From Ghiorsea sp. (lineage in GTDB: Bacteria; Pseudomonadota; Zetaproteobacteria; Mariprofundales; Mariprofundaceae), in assembly GCA_027055255.1 (NCBI GenBank), contig JALUNK010000075.1:1-36547 (forward strand): a DNA stretch of 36,547 nt, in the 5' to 3' direction. The position numbers and the translations under genes are program-made. Shown one piece after another: positions 23,906 to 32,235 of this stretch; the stretch's first letter is position 1; each line of letters starts with the position of its first letter. The notes under the pieces are model-generated. The model was not told where the DNA came from. It ran no database searches and saw only the letters and a list, made by a program, of their open reading frames with translations.

Positions 23906-26182
23906 ATGACTGAAGTTGTAGAACTACAAGAACGCTCTGCTGAAGACTTGGCTTATTGGGAAGCATTAAACTGTCGTTTCCCCGATGCTGATAGAGTTTT
24001 TGATGAGTGTATCAAAGAAGCCAAAGCATTATTAACACCTGCGGGTGTGGATGCTTATATCGAAAACGCACGTTTCATTGGAAAAATGGGTCGAGGTGTT
24101 GAACCCTTACTTATTTATTTGGAAGAAACACCTACCGTGGCATCCATTGTCGGTGAAGAAATTTTACCTGAAATTAAAGAGTTTTGCCTGTTTTTATCGA
24201 CCAATACGAACTTCAAAGCCATTGTTCCTTTCTTGCAAACCTTAGGCGCTGTAAGCAAACGCTTGCATAGCTATGAGCAGCTGCATCATTATTTTGATAT
24301 ACTCAAAGATATGTTGGATAAAACAACCGCATCGGTACATGGGCACCATAAAACTTTCCCAAGCCCGGGTTTACCCTTATTGCTTGAGCAGTCGCCGCGT
24401 TTACTTCGTGCTTTAAGTCTCGAAGGTTATAAGAACTGGATTGATTATGGCGTGAAGTATTATAACAAACACCCTGAACGCCAAAAAGATTATTTTAGCC
24501 TGCAATCACCCGATGCTGTTGCTGTGATGCAACGCGAGCGTCATGGTACATTGATGGTCGATCATGAGCGTCAACTTGATTTGTATTTGCGCGGATTATG
24601 GGAAGATACTGATTACTTAGTACCTTATTCATCTGCTTTTGATGAGTTACGCAAACCCATGCCCTACTTTGATAAATTAGGCATTCGTTTACCTGATGTT
24701 TACGATGATAAAGATGGAGTATCTGGCATTGACCGTTATCGCGCCACGCTAGCACATATGGCAGCGCACCGCCGCTGGAGTAGCCAGATGGTTGTCGATA
24801 ACTGGAGCCCGTTTCAACGGGTTGCCGTGGAAACATTTGAAGACTCTCGTGTTGAGTATTTAGCCATCAAAGAATTCCCTGGTCTGCGCAAGCTTTTCCT
24901 TGCTTTGCATCCTGTGCCTAAAGAAGAAGACTTAGAGATTGAGGGCGAATCTATGGTTCGCCTTAGGCTCGCTTTGTTCTCTCGTGCTGTACTCGACCCT
25001 GAATTTGAAGTCAAACATGATGATATCAGAGAATCAGTCAAACGCTTCTTTATTGAAATGGAAAAAGATGGTGTATCCAGCAGCGAAAACATGGCAAGCC
25101 TTGCCTTAAGTTTCACAGCGCGCACCCGCCGCCAGACTGATTTATCACCCAAAATATACTTTGATAATACCGAAGTGGACTACCGCGATGACAACCGTCA
25201 TTTGTGGATTTACATTGAACAAGGTGATGATGAAGATACGCAGTTTGAGCATCTTGAAGAACAAAAGAAACAAGATGAAGTCAGCTCACTTCCTCCCCGC
25301 CATTATCATGAGTGGGACTATAATTCACAACACTACCGTCCTGATTGGGTGAGTGTGTATGAGGCTATTCACCCCAGTGGTGATGCCAATGTGATTGATA
25401 AGATTCTTGAAAAACATGGCGCACTCGCCAAACGTCTTAAAGCCATCCTTGATGCTTTGAAACCACAACAGAAAGTGCGCATTCGCTACCAAGAAGAAGG
25501 TTCTGAACTTGACTTGGATGTGGCCATCCGCTCATTGATTGACTTAAAAAGTGGTTCGCAACCTGATATGCGTATCAATATGAGCCATAAAAATGATGGT
25601 AGGGATATTGCGGTAATGTTGGTTTTGGATTTATCACAATCACTGAATGAAAAAGCAATGGGAAGCCAACAAACCATTCTTGAACTTTCACAAGAAGCAA
25701 TCACACTGCTTGCTTGGACTATTGAGCAATTGGGCGATAAATTTGCCATTGGTGGGTTTAACTCCAATACACGCCATGATGTTAGATATTCGCACATCAA
25801 AGGTTTTGGTGAACATTTTGATACTGAAGTGAAGCGCAGATTAGCGGCTATGGAAGCCAAATATTCAACGCGTATGGGTGCTGCCATGCGTCATGCTGGT
25901 CACTACTTGGAAGGGCAGAAAGCAGATAAGAAATTGATGCTAGTGCTGACAGATGGTGAGCCTGCAGATATTGATGTGGATGATGATCAACTTTTGATTC
26001 AGGATACACATAAAGCGGTAAAAGAGTTGCAGCAGCAAGGTATTTATAGCTATTGCATTAACTTAGACCCTAAAGCCGATGAGTATGTAAAAGATATTTT
26101 TGGTAGGCATTACACTGTGATTGATAATGTGGATAAACTGCCTGAAAAATTGCCTCAAATTTTTATGTCACTGACCAAATAA
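23906..26182 (+). CDS. cbbO: RuBisCO activase adaptor CbbO (VWA-domain protein)
   Basis: Large partner of CbbQ, 758 residues. The N-terminal 500 residues form the helical CbbO/NorD-type region, containing HMAAHRRWS and FQRVAVETFEDSRVEYLAI. The C-terminal von Willebrand factor A domain (about 560-758) has the metal-ion-dependent adhesion site DLSQSLNEK, the conserved Thr/Asp in LVLTDGEPADIDVDD and the final strand GIYSYCINLDP. In characterised systems the VWA site recognises an acidic residue on RuBisCO while the CbbQ ring remodels it. An acidic linker (about 440-465) separates the two halves. The ATG at 23906 lacks a clear ribosome binding site and probably relies on coupling with cbbQ. Its stop lies one base from that of the convergent EamA gene. 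Confidence 0.94.
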   Translation: MTEVVELQERSAEDLAYWEALNCRFPDADRVFDECIKEAKALLTPAGVDAYIENARFIGKMGRGVEPLLIYLEETPTVASIVGEEILPEIKEFCLFLSTNTNFKAIVPFLQTLGAVSKRLHSYEQLHHYFDILKDMLDKTTASVHGHHKTFPSPGLPLLLEQSPRLLRALSLEGYKNWIDYGVKYYNKHPERQKDYFSLQSPDAVAVMQRERHGTLMVDHERQLDLYLRGLWEDTDYLVPYSSAFDELRKPMPYFDKLGIRLPDVYDDKDGVSGIDRYRATLAHMAAHRRWSSQMVVDNWSPFQRVAVETFEDSRVEYLAIKEFPGLRKLFLALHPVPKEEDLEIEGESMVRLRLALFSRAVLDPEFEVKHDDIRESVKRFFIEMEKDGVSSSENMASLALSFTARTRRQTDLSPKIYFDNTEVDYRDDNRHLWIYIEQGDDEDTQFEHLEEQKKQDEVSSLPPRHYHEWDYNSQHYRPDWVSVYEAIHPSGDANVIDKILEKHGALAKRLKAILDALKPQQKVRIRYQEEGSELDLDVAIRSLIDLKSGSQPDMRINMSHKNDGRDIAVMLVLDLSQSLNEKAMGSQQTILELSQEAITLLAWTIEQLGDKFAIGGFNSNTRHDVRYSHIKGFGEHFDTEVKRRLAAMEAKYSTRMGAAMRHAGHYLEGQKADKKLMLVLTDGEPADIDVDDDQLLIQDTHKAVKELQQQGIYSYCINLDPKADEYVKDIFGRHYTVIDNVDKLPEKLPQIFMSLTK

Positions 26183-26183
26183 A

Positions 26184-27020
26184 CTAAACTTTATTTCTCT
26201 GTAACGTTACAACTAAAATGCCACCCAATATCATCGCCGATGATATGAATAGCTGGGTGGTGATGGGTTCAGCCATTAAAACAACGCCCGCAAATGCAGC
26301 CAGCACAGGGACAAGAAGCTGCACCACAGCTGCATGTATGGTTTGCAAGTGAACCACAGCCATATACCAAATGGTGTAGCCTATACCCGATGCAATAGCT
26401 CCAGAGAGTATGGCATATAGCAAACCTTGTGTACTCACATGCATATCTTGAAAGGATAAAGCTAAAAGTACGAAAAGCATGGGAATACTGCGTATAAAAT
26501 TACAGGTTGTGTCCGCTAAAGGAAACTTCGAGCCTTTACCAATGACCGTATAAAATGCCCATGCGATACCTGATATACTCATGAGCACAAAACCCAACCA
26601 TGAAGGCGCACTTGCACTGGGAAACATTAAATATACAAATCCGAATAGAGCAAAACCAAGACCAAGTCCTTCAAACCTGTTGATACGTTTGCCTTCCCAC
26701 ACTGCGTAGGCAATTAAAGTGATTTGTCCTGCACCAAATAATATGAGTGCACCTGTACCAATATCCAATGAGATATAGGCATACGAGAATGTGACGGCGT
26801 ACAGAAACAATAAAAAACTTGCCAACCAACTTCCTGAACCTTTACTCACCCTCTTCTTCTGCGTGCCAAGTATCAACCACAAGACTAGGGCGCCTGAAAA
26901 CAAACGCACCACAGTAAAACTCCCTGCATCCATCAAACCATCATGTAATGCTAAACGACACAACACAGAATTAGCGGCAAAAGCAATCAAGGCAAGGCTA
27001 GTGGTTATTATAATTTTCAT
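26184..27020 (-). CDS. EamA/DMT-superfamily transporter
   Basis: Inner-membrane exporter of the drug/metabolite transporter superfamily, 278 residues. It has about ten hydrophobic helices arranged as two EamA repeats (about residues 5-125 and 135-275). The first helix (SLALIAFAANSVLCRLAL) and the second-repeat stretch (LSGAIASGIGYTIWYMAVVHL followed by AEPIT) are characteristic. Members export amino acids, nucleotides or drugs, and the substrate cannot be predicted. The single-gene layout, divergent from the small secreted protein and convergent with cbbO, gives no further clue. Confidence 0.88.
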   Translation of the reverse strand: MKIIITTSLALIAFAANSVLCRLALHDGLMDAGSFTVVRLFSGALVLWLILGTQKKRVSKGSGSWLASFLLFLYAVTFSYAYISLDIGTGALILFGAGQITLIAYAVWEGKRINRFEGLGLGFALFGFVYLMFPSASAPSWLGFVLMSISGIAWAFYTVIGKGSKFPLADTTCNFIRSIPMLFVLLALSFQDMHVSTQGLLYAILSGAIASGIGYTIWYMAVVHLQTIHAAVVQLLVPVLAAFAGVVLMAEPITTQLFISSAMILGGILVVTLQRNKV

Positions 27021-27134
27021 GCTGTGTTTGTCGAAAATAAGCGTTTATCCTTACCTGTGATATTCAACACTGATTTAAGCCGCCTTCTTCGCATACTTGG
27101 GCAGCACGTTACAACATGCAACAATGGAGGCAAT

Positions 27135-27479
27135 ATGATTTCAATAAAAAAGGCTGCAGTCGCTGCAGCATGCACAACAGTTTTGATGGCATCATCTGCG
27201 ATAGCTAACGAAACATATATTTGTAAACATGGCAATCAAGAACGTACAATTAGTATTGTGTATGAAACTGAGGGTCAAGCAGTGCCATGTAAAGTGATTT
27301 ACACTAAAGATACAGGCACTGAAACGCCTTGGAATGCAGAAAACCTAGCAGGCTATTGTGAAGAAAAAGCCGCAGCCTTTGTTGAAAAACAACGTGCTTG
27401 GGGTTGGACTTGTGATAAACAAGAAGCTAAAGCAATGATTCAAGAAGAAACAGACAGTGAAATGAAAGAAGCCATGTAA
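27135..27479 (+). CDS. Small secreted protein of unknown function
   Basis: I do not recognise a family. The protein has 114 residues with a clear signal peptide (MISIKKAAVAAACTTVLMASSAIA, cleavage before NETYIC). The mature part of about 90 residues holds four cysteines (in ETYICKHG, AVPCKV, AGYCEEK and WTCDKQE), suggesting two disulfides in the periplasm, and an acidic end. The WGWTCD motif near the C-terminus may be useful for searching. The start is the ATG at 27135 because GGAGG lies five bases upstream; the track's 27024 start reads through non-coding sequence. A terminator follows directly, so it is a single-gene transcript. Confidence 0.8.
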   Translation: MISIKKAAVAAACTTVLMASSAIANETYICKHGNQERTISIVYETEGQAVPCKVIYTKDTGTETPWNAENLAGYCEEKAAAFVEKQRAWGWTCDKQEAKAMIQEETDSEMKEAM

Positions 27480-27504
27480 GATTCCTTTTAAGGATGAATG
27501 TATA

Positions 27505-27531
27505 GGGCTACTTTTTAGTAGCCCTTTCTTT
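27505..27531 (+). terminator. Intrinsic terminator after the small secreted protein
   Basis: A perfect seven-pair stem GGGCTAC / GTAGCCC with a TTTTTA loop is followed by TTTCTTT. It lies 25 bases after the stop codon. On the opposite strand it lacks a T-tract, so it probably serves the plus-strand gene only. Confidence 0.85.
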
Positions 27532-27889
27532 AAGCCTCTTTATCCGACCACACCGCAAATTCATTACCACTTGGATCCATAAAATGAAAACGTCTACCCC
27601 CAGGAAATGAAAATATGGATTTGCTGATTGTTCCGCCTGATTGTTCAACCTTTTGCTGCGTGCTTTCCAGTTCTGCGCTATACAACACGACCAACACACT
27701 ACCTTGATCAGCAGATACCATTAAATCTGATTGATAAAACCCACCATCAACACCCGATTCATTAAAAGCCACATATTCAGGTCCAAAGCTTGTAAAACTC
27801 CAGCCAAACACATCTTCAAAAAACTTCTGGCTTGCACCTATATCTTTGACAGGAAACTCTAAATAATTGATTTTATTTTGTGCGCTCAT
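27530..27889 (-). CDS. VOC (glyoxalase/bleomycin resistance) family protein
   Basis: A 119-residue vicinal-oxygen-chelate fold protein. The typical opening INYLEFPVKDIGASQKFFEDVFGWSF is followed by a VDGGFY segment and the C-terminal FHFMDPSGNEFAVWS signature, where a metal-ligand glutamate is usual. Such small proteins cover isomerases, dioxygenases and binding proteins, so no reaction can be assigned. AGGAG five to ten bases before the ATG at 27889 confirms the start. It stands alone, with the LysR gene upstream on the same strand after about 115 bases. Confidence 0.88.
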   Translation of the reverse strand: MSAQNKINYLEFPVKDIGASQKFFEDVFGWSFTSFGPEYVAFNESGVDGGFYQSDLMVSADQGSVLVVLYSAELESTQQKVEQSGGTISKSIFSFPGGRRFHFMDPSGNEFAVWSDKEA

Positions 27890-28004
27890 GATTTACTCCT
27901 TTTTTTAATGGGTTAGCTCAAAAGCTAAACTCACCCAAGCCGCTACCATCAAAAACAATATGCCGACTACCTCTGATTTAAAATAGCATACCTTGTTGGG
28001 ATAA

Positions 28005-28898
28005 TTACATCAATTGAGAACGTAAGTATGGGACAAGAAAATCAACCAGTTTTTTTGCTAAAGGTGAAGCATGGCTGGGTTGTAATAAGCTCATGGGTCG
28101 TGACAAAGTGGGTTTAAATGGGCGAGTGCTCAAAATAGATTCACCCGTTGGTAAACAAAATTGTGATACCACACTGATGCCTAAACCTTGGCGGACAGAT
28201 TCAAGTACGGCAGAGACACCGCCCATACATAATTGAATATTGGGCTGGTTCCCTAAGCTTTTTATCCATGCCTGTTCGAGTACATCGCGTGTGCCTGAGC
28301 CTTTTTCTCGCCAAATCATGGGGTAGTCTTGAAGTTGATGTAAGCTAATGGATGTGTATTTGCTTAGCGGGTGTGATTTTGGCATCACTGCAACCATTGT
28401 ATCTTCACCAAGCGGTTGAATCTCGCAACATTCGGGCGTGCTTGTAGGCAAGGGGCTTTCGATGAAACCCAAATCATGATGCTGCATACGGTTAAAAACC
28501 TCTTGGCTATTTCCACTATCCACAAACACTTCAATATTGGGGTAACGCTGACGAAAAGCAATCAGTGCACTGGGTAAAAGCGAGCCTGCAATCGTTTGGC
28601 TGGCTGAAAGATAGATGCGCCCAGCTTGTAAGCCTCTAAGCTCATCTGCAAAGGCATCAAGCGCTTGCATGGATTGCTGAACCTTTAAAGCATATTTGTA
28701 AAAGGATTCACCCGCCCCCGTAAGTTGCACGCCGCGCCCATGCCGCTGATAAAGTTGCAAACCTAGCCTGTCTTGTAGAAGCTTTAATTGATTGGAAATC
28801 GCAGGCTGCGTCAAAGACCGAGCTTGGGCAGCAGCGCTTACACTGCCCGTTTGCACTAAAGCAACAAAGCTTAATAAATGTTCGGGGTGTATATTCAT
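28005..28898 (-). CDS. LysR-type regulator, YeiE/CysB-like
   Basis: LysR regulator of 297 residues. The N-terminal HTH (LLSFVALVQTGSVSAAAQARSLTQPAISNQLKLLQ) is followed by a ligand-binding domain (about 90-290, with IYLSASQTIAGSLLPSAL, ESPLP and GLGISVVSQFCLP). It is divergent from a YeiH-family transporter. The same pairing occurs in enterobacteria, where YeiE controls yeiH and senses sulfite. The effector motif I(Y/R)L(G/S)ASxTIAxxLLP is typical of this branch, so a sulfite- or sulfur-related signal is a reasonable inference. The region between the two genes holds AT-rich dyads that could be its binding sites. Confidence 0.88.
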   Translation of the reverse strand: MNIHPEHLLSFVALVQTGSVSAAAQARSLTQPAISNQLKLLQDRLGLQLYQRHGRGVQLTGAGESFYKYALKVQQSMQALDAFADELRGLQAGRIYLSASQTIAGSLLPSALIAFRQRYPNIEVFVDSGNSQEVFNRMQHHDLGFIESPLPTSTPECCEIQPLGEDTMVAVMPKSHPLSKYTSISLHQLQDYPMIWREKGSGTRDVLEQAWIKSLGNQPNIQLCMGGVSAVLESVRQGLGISVVSQFCLPTGESILSTRPFKPTLSRPMSLLQPSHASPLAKKLVDFLVPYLRSQLM

Positions 28899-28904
28899 GC
28901 GCCC

Positions 28905-28972
28905 ATATTATCATTATATATGATATGTACTATCATTAAATATCATTATTCATGATGATATAAAGCTATAAA
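28905..28972. promoter_or_regulatory. Divergent LysR/yeiH control region with two TATCAT dyads
   Basis: Dyad 1 is TATCAT-5-ATGATA (28909-28925). Dyad 2 is ATATCAT-8-ATGATAT (28940-28961). A further TATCAT half-site lies between them at 28931-28936. Candidate -10 elements for the transporter are TATAAA at 28959-28964 and 28967-28972. Several half-sites with related spacing fit a LysR operator with recognition and activation sites. Confidence 0.55.
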
Positions 28973-29004
28973 GTTCCCGCCCATGAGATATATGGAGCAC
29001 ACAC

Positions 29005-30024
29005 ATGTTTAGCAAACCCAGACGCGCAGACACCATCAATGGCATATTGTTTGTTGCCTTATTTGCTTTAGCCGCGATGCAAATAAGCCAGTGGCAGTGG
29101 CTTCAGCAATTGGCGATAAGCCCCCTGATTATTGGCATTATACTCGGTGTGTTCTATGCGAACACATTGCATCATCGTATGCCAGAAGCATGGCTTCCAG
29201 GCATTAGTTTTACAGCACGAAAAGTGCTCCGTTTGGCAGTGATGTTGTATGGTTTTTATATCACACTGCAAGAAGTCATCATGGTTGGTTGGTTTGGGTT
29301 TGCGATGGCATCGTTCATCGTGATAAGTACATTGTCTATCGCGTATGGCATTGGTGTTTATCTTTTGAAAATGGATAAGCATACCACCATGCTTGTGGGT
29401 GCGGGCAGTGCCATTTGTGGTGCAGCAGCTATTTTAGCATTTGAACCTGTGATTAAAGCAAAAGGGCATCAAACATCCGGAGCCGTTGCAACGGTGATTG
29501 TATTTGGAACATTAGCGATGTTTCTTTACCCACTTATATATCAGAGGGGCATCTTTCATCTGGATGCACATGGCTGGGGCATTTTTATTGGTGCAACGGT
29601 GCATGAAGTGGCACAAGTGGTTGGGGCTGCCAGCGATATAGGGCAAACAGTAAGCAATGATGCCGTGATTGTTAAAATGACGCGTGTGATGCTACTTGTG
29701 CCAGCATTATTATTTATGGGATGGTGGTGGCAGAAGTCTGAACCTATTCAGGGGGAGAAAGGTAAACTAACCATACCTTGGTTTGCTTTGGGTTTCTTAG
29801 CAGTTGTGGGGTTCAACTCACTTCATCTACTTCCTTTATCGTGGGTGATGCTGTTGCAGCAGCTTGACCAGTTTCTACTGACCATGGCGATGACCGCATT
29901 GGGTATGGAAACAAACTTTGGCAAATTGAAAGGGGTAGGCATCAAACCTTTTATCCTTGCAAGCATATTATTTGTTTGGCTTATATTTGGAGGGTATGGC
30001 ATGCTTTCCATGCTTCATATATAA
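29005..30024 (+). CDS. yeiH: YeiH/UPF0324-family membrane transporter
   Basis: Integral membrane protein of 339 residues with about ten helices, family YeiH/PF03601, which is annotated as a putative sulfate or sulfite exporter. Family stretches are ISPLIIGIILGVFYAN, FTARKVLRLAVMLYGF, MLVGAGSAICGAAAILA, GAVATVIVFGTLAMFLYPL, FIGATVHEVAQVVGAA and ALGMETNF. The start ATG has GGAG ten bases upstream. The divergent LysR regulator probably controls it. Export of sulfite is inferred from the family and partner, and the function is not proven in most species. Confidence 0.92.
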   Translation: MFSKPRRADTINGILFVALFALAAMQISQWQWLQQLAISPLIIGIILGVFYANTLHHRMPEAWLPGISFTARKVLRLAVMLYGFYITLQEVIMVGWFGFAMASFIVISTLSIAYGIGVYLLKMDKHTTMLVGAGSAICGAAAILAFEPVIKAKGHQTSGAVATVIVFGTLAMFLYPLIYQRGIFHLDAHGWGIFIGATVHEVAQVVGAASDIGQTVSNDAVIVKMTRVMLLVPALLFMGWWWQKSEPIQGEKGKLTIPWFALGFLAVVGFNSLHLLPLSWVMLLQQLDQFLLTMAMTALGMETNFGKLKGVGIKPFILASILFVWLIFGGYGMLSMLHI

Positions 30025-30035
30025 ATATGAACTCA

Positions 30036-30503
30036 CTATGCCTGCTTCGATTGCCTCAAACTTTCTTGGGTTAAAATCCTGTCCAAAGCATTGGCAAATG
30101 CTTGTCTGTCGCTATGATTAAATGCTGCTTGTCCGCCTGTGACCACCCCACTGCCTCTTAACTCATCCATAAAATTACGCATGGTAAGCTGCGCTTTAAT
30201 CGTTTCAGGAGAAAATAGGCTTCCCCTTGGATTGAGAGCCAATCCTCCCTTCTCAATCACATCTGCTGCCAGTGGTACATCAGCAGTAATCACCAAATCC
30301 CCTGCTTGCAATGTTTCAACGATATATTGGTCTGCAACATCTGCGCCACTATCCACCTTCACACTGGTAATATAAGCTGATTTGGGCACTTGCATCTTGA
30401 TATTAGCAACCAAAATGGTTGATATTTGCGTGCGTTCTGCCGCGCGAAACAACATCTCTTTCACAGGCACAGGGCAAGCATCGGCATCCACCCAAATTTT
30501 CAT
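30036..30503 (-). CDS. yaiI: YaiI/YqxD family protein (UPF0178, DUF188)
   Basis: A 155-residue conserved protein with a PIN-like nuclease fold. It begins [18 protein letters not shown] and continues with [42 protein letters not shown] and [11 protein letters not shown], all hallmarks of UPF0178. The acidic residues in VDADACP, DVADQ and TADVPLA form the presumed metal site. No substrate is established. The track's start at 30551 runs through a dispersed-repeat-like element; the family motif starts right at the ATG at 30503. It is the last gene of a minus-strand run. Confidence 0.93.
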   Translation of the reverse strand: MKIWVDADACPVPVKEMLFRAAERTQISTILVANIKMQVPKSAYITSVKVDSGADVADQYIVETLQAGDLVITADVPLAADVIEKGGLALNPRGSLFSPETIKAQLTMRNFMDELRGSGVVTGGQAAFNHSDRQAFANALDRILTQESLRQSKQA

Positions 30504-30527
30504 GGTTGAAAGCCTTGTGTTCTCACT

Positions 30528-30581
30528 GTCATGTCGAGCCTGCCGAGACATCTAAGACCTTTCGACCATGCTCAAGGTGAC
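30528..30581. repeat. Intergenic repeat-like element with GTCA/TGAC ends
   Basis: A 54-base stretch runs from GTCATGTCGAGCC to CTCAAGGTGAC between yaiI and the methyltransferase gene. Read on the minus strand it starts GTCACCTTGAGCATGGTCGAA, the pattern of the dispersed 'GTCA..TGAGC..GTCGAA' repeats found between genes in many bacteria. Its two halves are partly inverted copies (TGTCGAGC, GCCGAGACA). Only one copy is in this window, so the call rests on resemblance. Confidence 0.45.
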
Positions 30582-30587
30582 AAAAAA

Positions 30588-31202
30588 TCATGCTTTAGTC
30601 GCCATCACCATAAATATGGGATAAGCCTTATCATCTTTATATACCGTGGTTGCCGTATCAAAATGAACGTCTTGAAAGCCCACCCGCTCTAACTTGCTTT
30701 GCAGTTCACTTCTATCAAATCCATGATGAAACACCCCTTCAATATCTTCAGGATGAAAGCTTCCATCTTCTGCATCCAAATCTGCCAAAGCTATCTTTCC
30801 ATCATCTTTGAGGTGGTCATAAAAGCTTTGTAACATGGCATCCGTATCTTGCACATGATGCATCGCCATGGCACTCACAATCACATCAAACTTATCTTCA
30901 TGTTTCTCAGCAATGGGGCAATCTAAAATATCCTGACAAACCGTAGTCACTTTACCTTGCAATTCAGGCTTGGCTGCTAATCGCTCCAACATAGCTGGTG
31001 AAATATCGACTGCTGCAATGCTTTGCACATGCGGCGCAATAGCGGAGCAAATCAGGCCTGTGCCTGCCCCAAAATCCATCACATGATGTTGCGGTTGAAA
31101 CGCCACCTTTTGCACCATCGCTCCACCAATGGCTTGGGAAAGCATTTGCTTCATATCGCCCTTATCCCAATCATCCGCTTTGCTTTCAAATAAGTCTGTC
31201 AT
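30588..31202 (-). CDS. Class I SAM-dependent methyltransferase
   Basis: A 204-residue methyltransferase of the UbiE/Methyltransf_11/25 type. Motif I is HVMDFGAGTGLICSAIAPH (about residues 40-58), motif II is IAAVDISPAMLERLAAKP, and the post-motif is FDVIVSAMAMHHVQDTDAML. The substrate pocket is not predictable. Its ATG (GGAG seven bases upstream) begins one base after the amidotransferase stop. It therefore forms a tight unit with the ABM monooxygenase and glutamine amidotransferase genes. It may act on a small molecule modified by those partners, but that is inference. Confidence 0.9.
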   Translation of the reverse strand: MTDLFESKADDWDKGDMKQMLSQAIGGAMVQKVAFQPQHHVMDFGAGTGLICSAIAPHVQSIAAVDISPAMLERLAAKPELQGKVTTVCQDILDCPIAEKHEDKFDVIVSAMAMHHVQDTDAMLQSFYDHLKDDGKIALADLDAEDGSFHPEDIEGVFHHGFDRSELQSKLERVGFQDVHFDTATTVYKDDKAYPIFMVMATKA

Positions 31203-31203
31203 C

Positions 31204-31908
31204 CTAAGCTCCTAGCGCATCCAACACGGCATACATGGTTTGGTTTAACTGCGTAAACCTTTGTTTATCTGCAAGCATGGTTTGCGCATCTTGCACATAA
31301 GCGCTGCCATCAAGCTCATCGCCACAGTTTTTTATTAATGCTGCCGCTGATTCAGGCGTGGTCTCCAAATGAAACTGAAAGCCCACCACACGATTGTCAT
31401 ATACAAACCCCTGATTCGGGCATGCCGTACTGCTGCCCACAGCTTTCGCACCCTTTGGCACGTCAAACATATCCCCATGCCAGTGAAAAGCCTCCAAAGT
31501 ATCAGGGAATACATCGCCCAACACCGTCTCATCCAGTTCTGCGGACTTGTGAATATCAAACCAACCAATTTCCTTGTGTTGCCCTGCGTACACTGCCCTT
31601 TTTTCTTTCGTGCTACCCAATACATCAGCCATCAACTGCGCACCCAAACAAACCCCCAGCACCGTTTTTCCTGCATCAATGGCTTGCTTGATAAAATCCT
31701 TTTCAGCTTTGAGCCAAGGATAATCCCCATAGTCATAAATCCCCATAGGACCACCCATGACAATCAACCAATCCAAGTCATCCACAGCGGGCAAAGCTTC
31801 GCCCGCATGCAAATGGGTCACACTTAAATCATGCCTTTTCTCCAATAAATAAGGCTGCATAGCACCCAAGCCTTCAAAGGCTACATGTTGAATATAATGA
31901 ATGTTCAT
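31204..31908 (-). CDS. Class I glutamine amidotransferase-like protein
   Basis: A 234-residue stand-alone GATase1 domain. The nucleophile is in TVLGVCLGAQLMADVLG, the catalytic His-Glu pair in VVGFQFHLETTPES, and the oxyanion strand in WLIVMGGPMGIYD. It resembles the GMP-synthase-like proteins that occur without a synthase domain. Some cleave gamma-glutamyl bonds (for example gamma-glutamyl-GABA or glutathione-type substrates). It starts in an ATGA overlap with the upstream ABM gene and ends one base from the methyltransferase start, so the three are cotranscribed. The true substrate is unknown. Confidence 0.9.
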   Translation of the reverse strand: MNIHYIQHVAFEGLGAMQPYLLEKRHDLSVTHLHAGEALPAVDDLDWLIVMGGPMGIYDYGDYPWLKAEKDFIKQAIDAGKTVLGVCLGAQLMADVLGSTKEKRAVYAGQHKEIGWFDIHKSAELDETVLGDVFPDTLEAFHWHGDMFDVPKGAKAVGSSTACPNQGFVYDNRVVGFQFHLETTPESAAALIKNCGDELDGSAYVQDAQTMLADKQRFTQLNQTMYAVLDALGA

Positions 31909-32201
31909 GTATTTGCACTCCCATATTCACGTAAAACTTCCACAACCTCTATCTTATAAGATTTATACCATATGGATTGCCCTAACGCCTGAGCCTGTAA
32001 ATGTTCGGCATCCTCTTTCCACAACTTTATATTCTCTAAACTCTCCCAGTATGAAATTGATATTTCCTGTGAACCTTCCATCACCGAAACAAAGTCTTTG
32101 CAACCATATTTATCCATGGCTAAATCTCTCATTCGGTTAGCAGTATCCGTATATGCTTTATCTAGCTTCTTGATTTCCGCTTTGAATATTACCGCATACA
32201 T
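31905..32201 (-). CDS. ABM-family monooxygenase-like protein
   Basis: A 98-residue dimeric alpha-beta barrel protein of the antibiotic biosynthesis monooxygenase type. It starts MYAVIFKAEI, has a helix (YTDTANRMRDLAMDKYG), then FVSVMEGSQEISISYWESLENIKLW and HLQAQALGQSIWYKSYKIEVVEV. This layout fits family members such as the heme-degrading IsdG and quinone monooxygenase YgiN, and many of unknown function. It has no cofactor motif, as is normal for the family. It overlaps the amidotransferase start by four bases. Confidence 0.85.
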   Translation of the reverse strand: MYAVIFKAEIKKLDKAYTDTANRMRDLAMDKYGCKDFVSVMEGSQEISISYWESLENIKLWKEDAEHLQAQALGQSIWYKSYKIEVVEVLREYGSANT

Positions 32202-32235
32202 GGCTCAACCCTTACACTCAAATGAGTACCTACTA

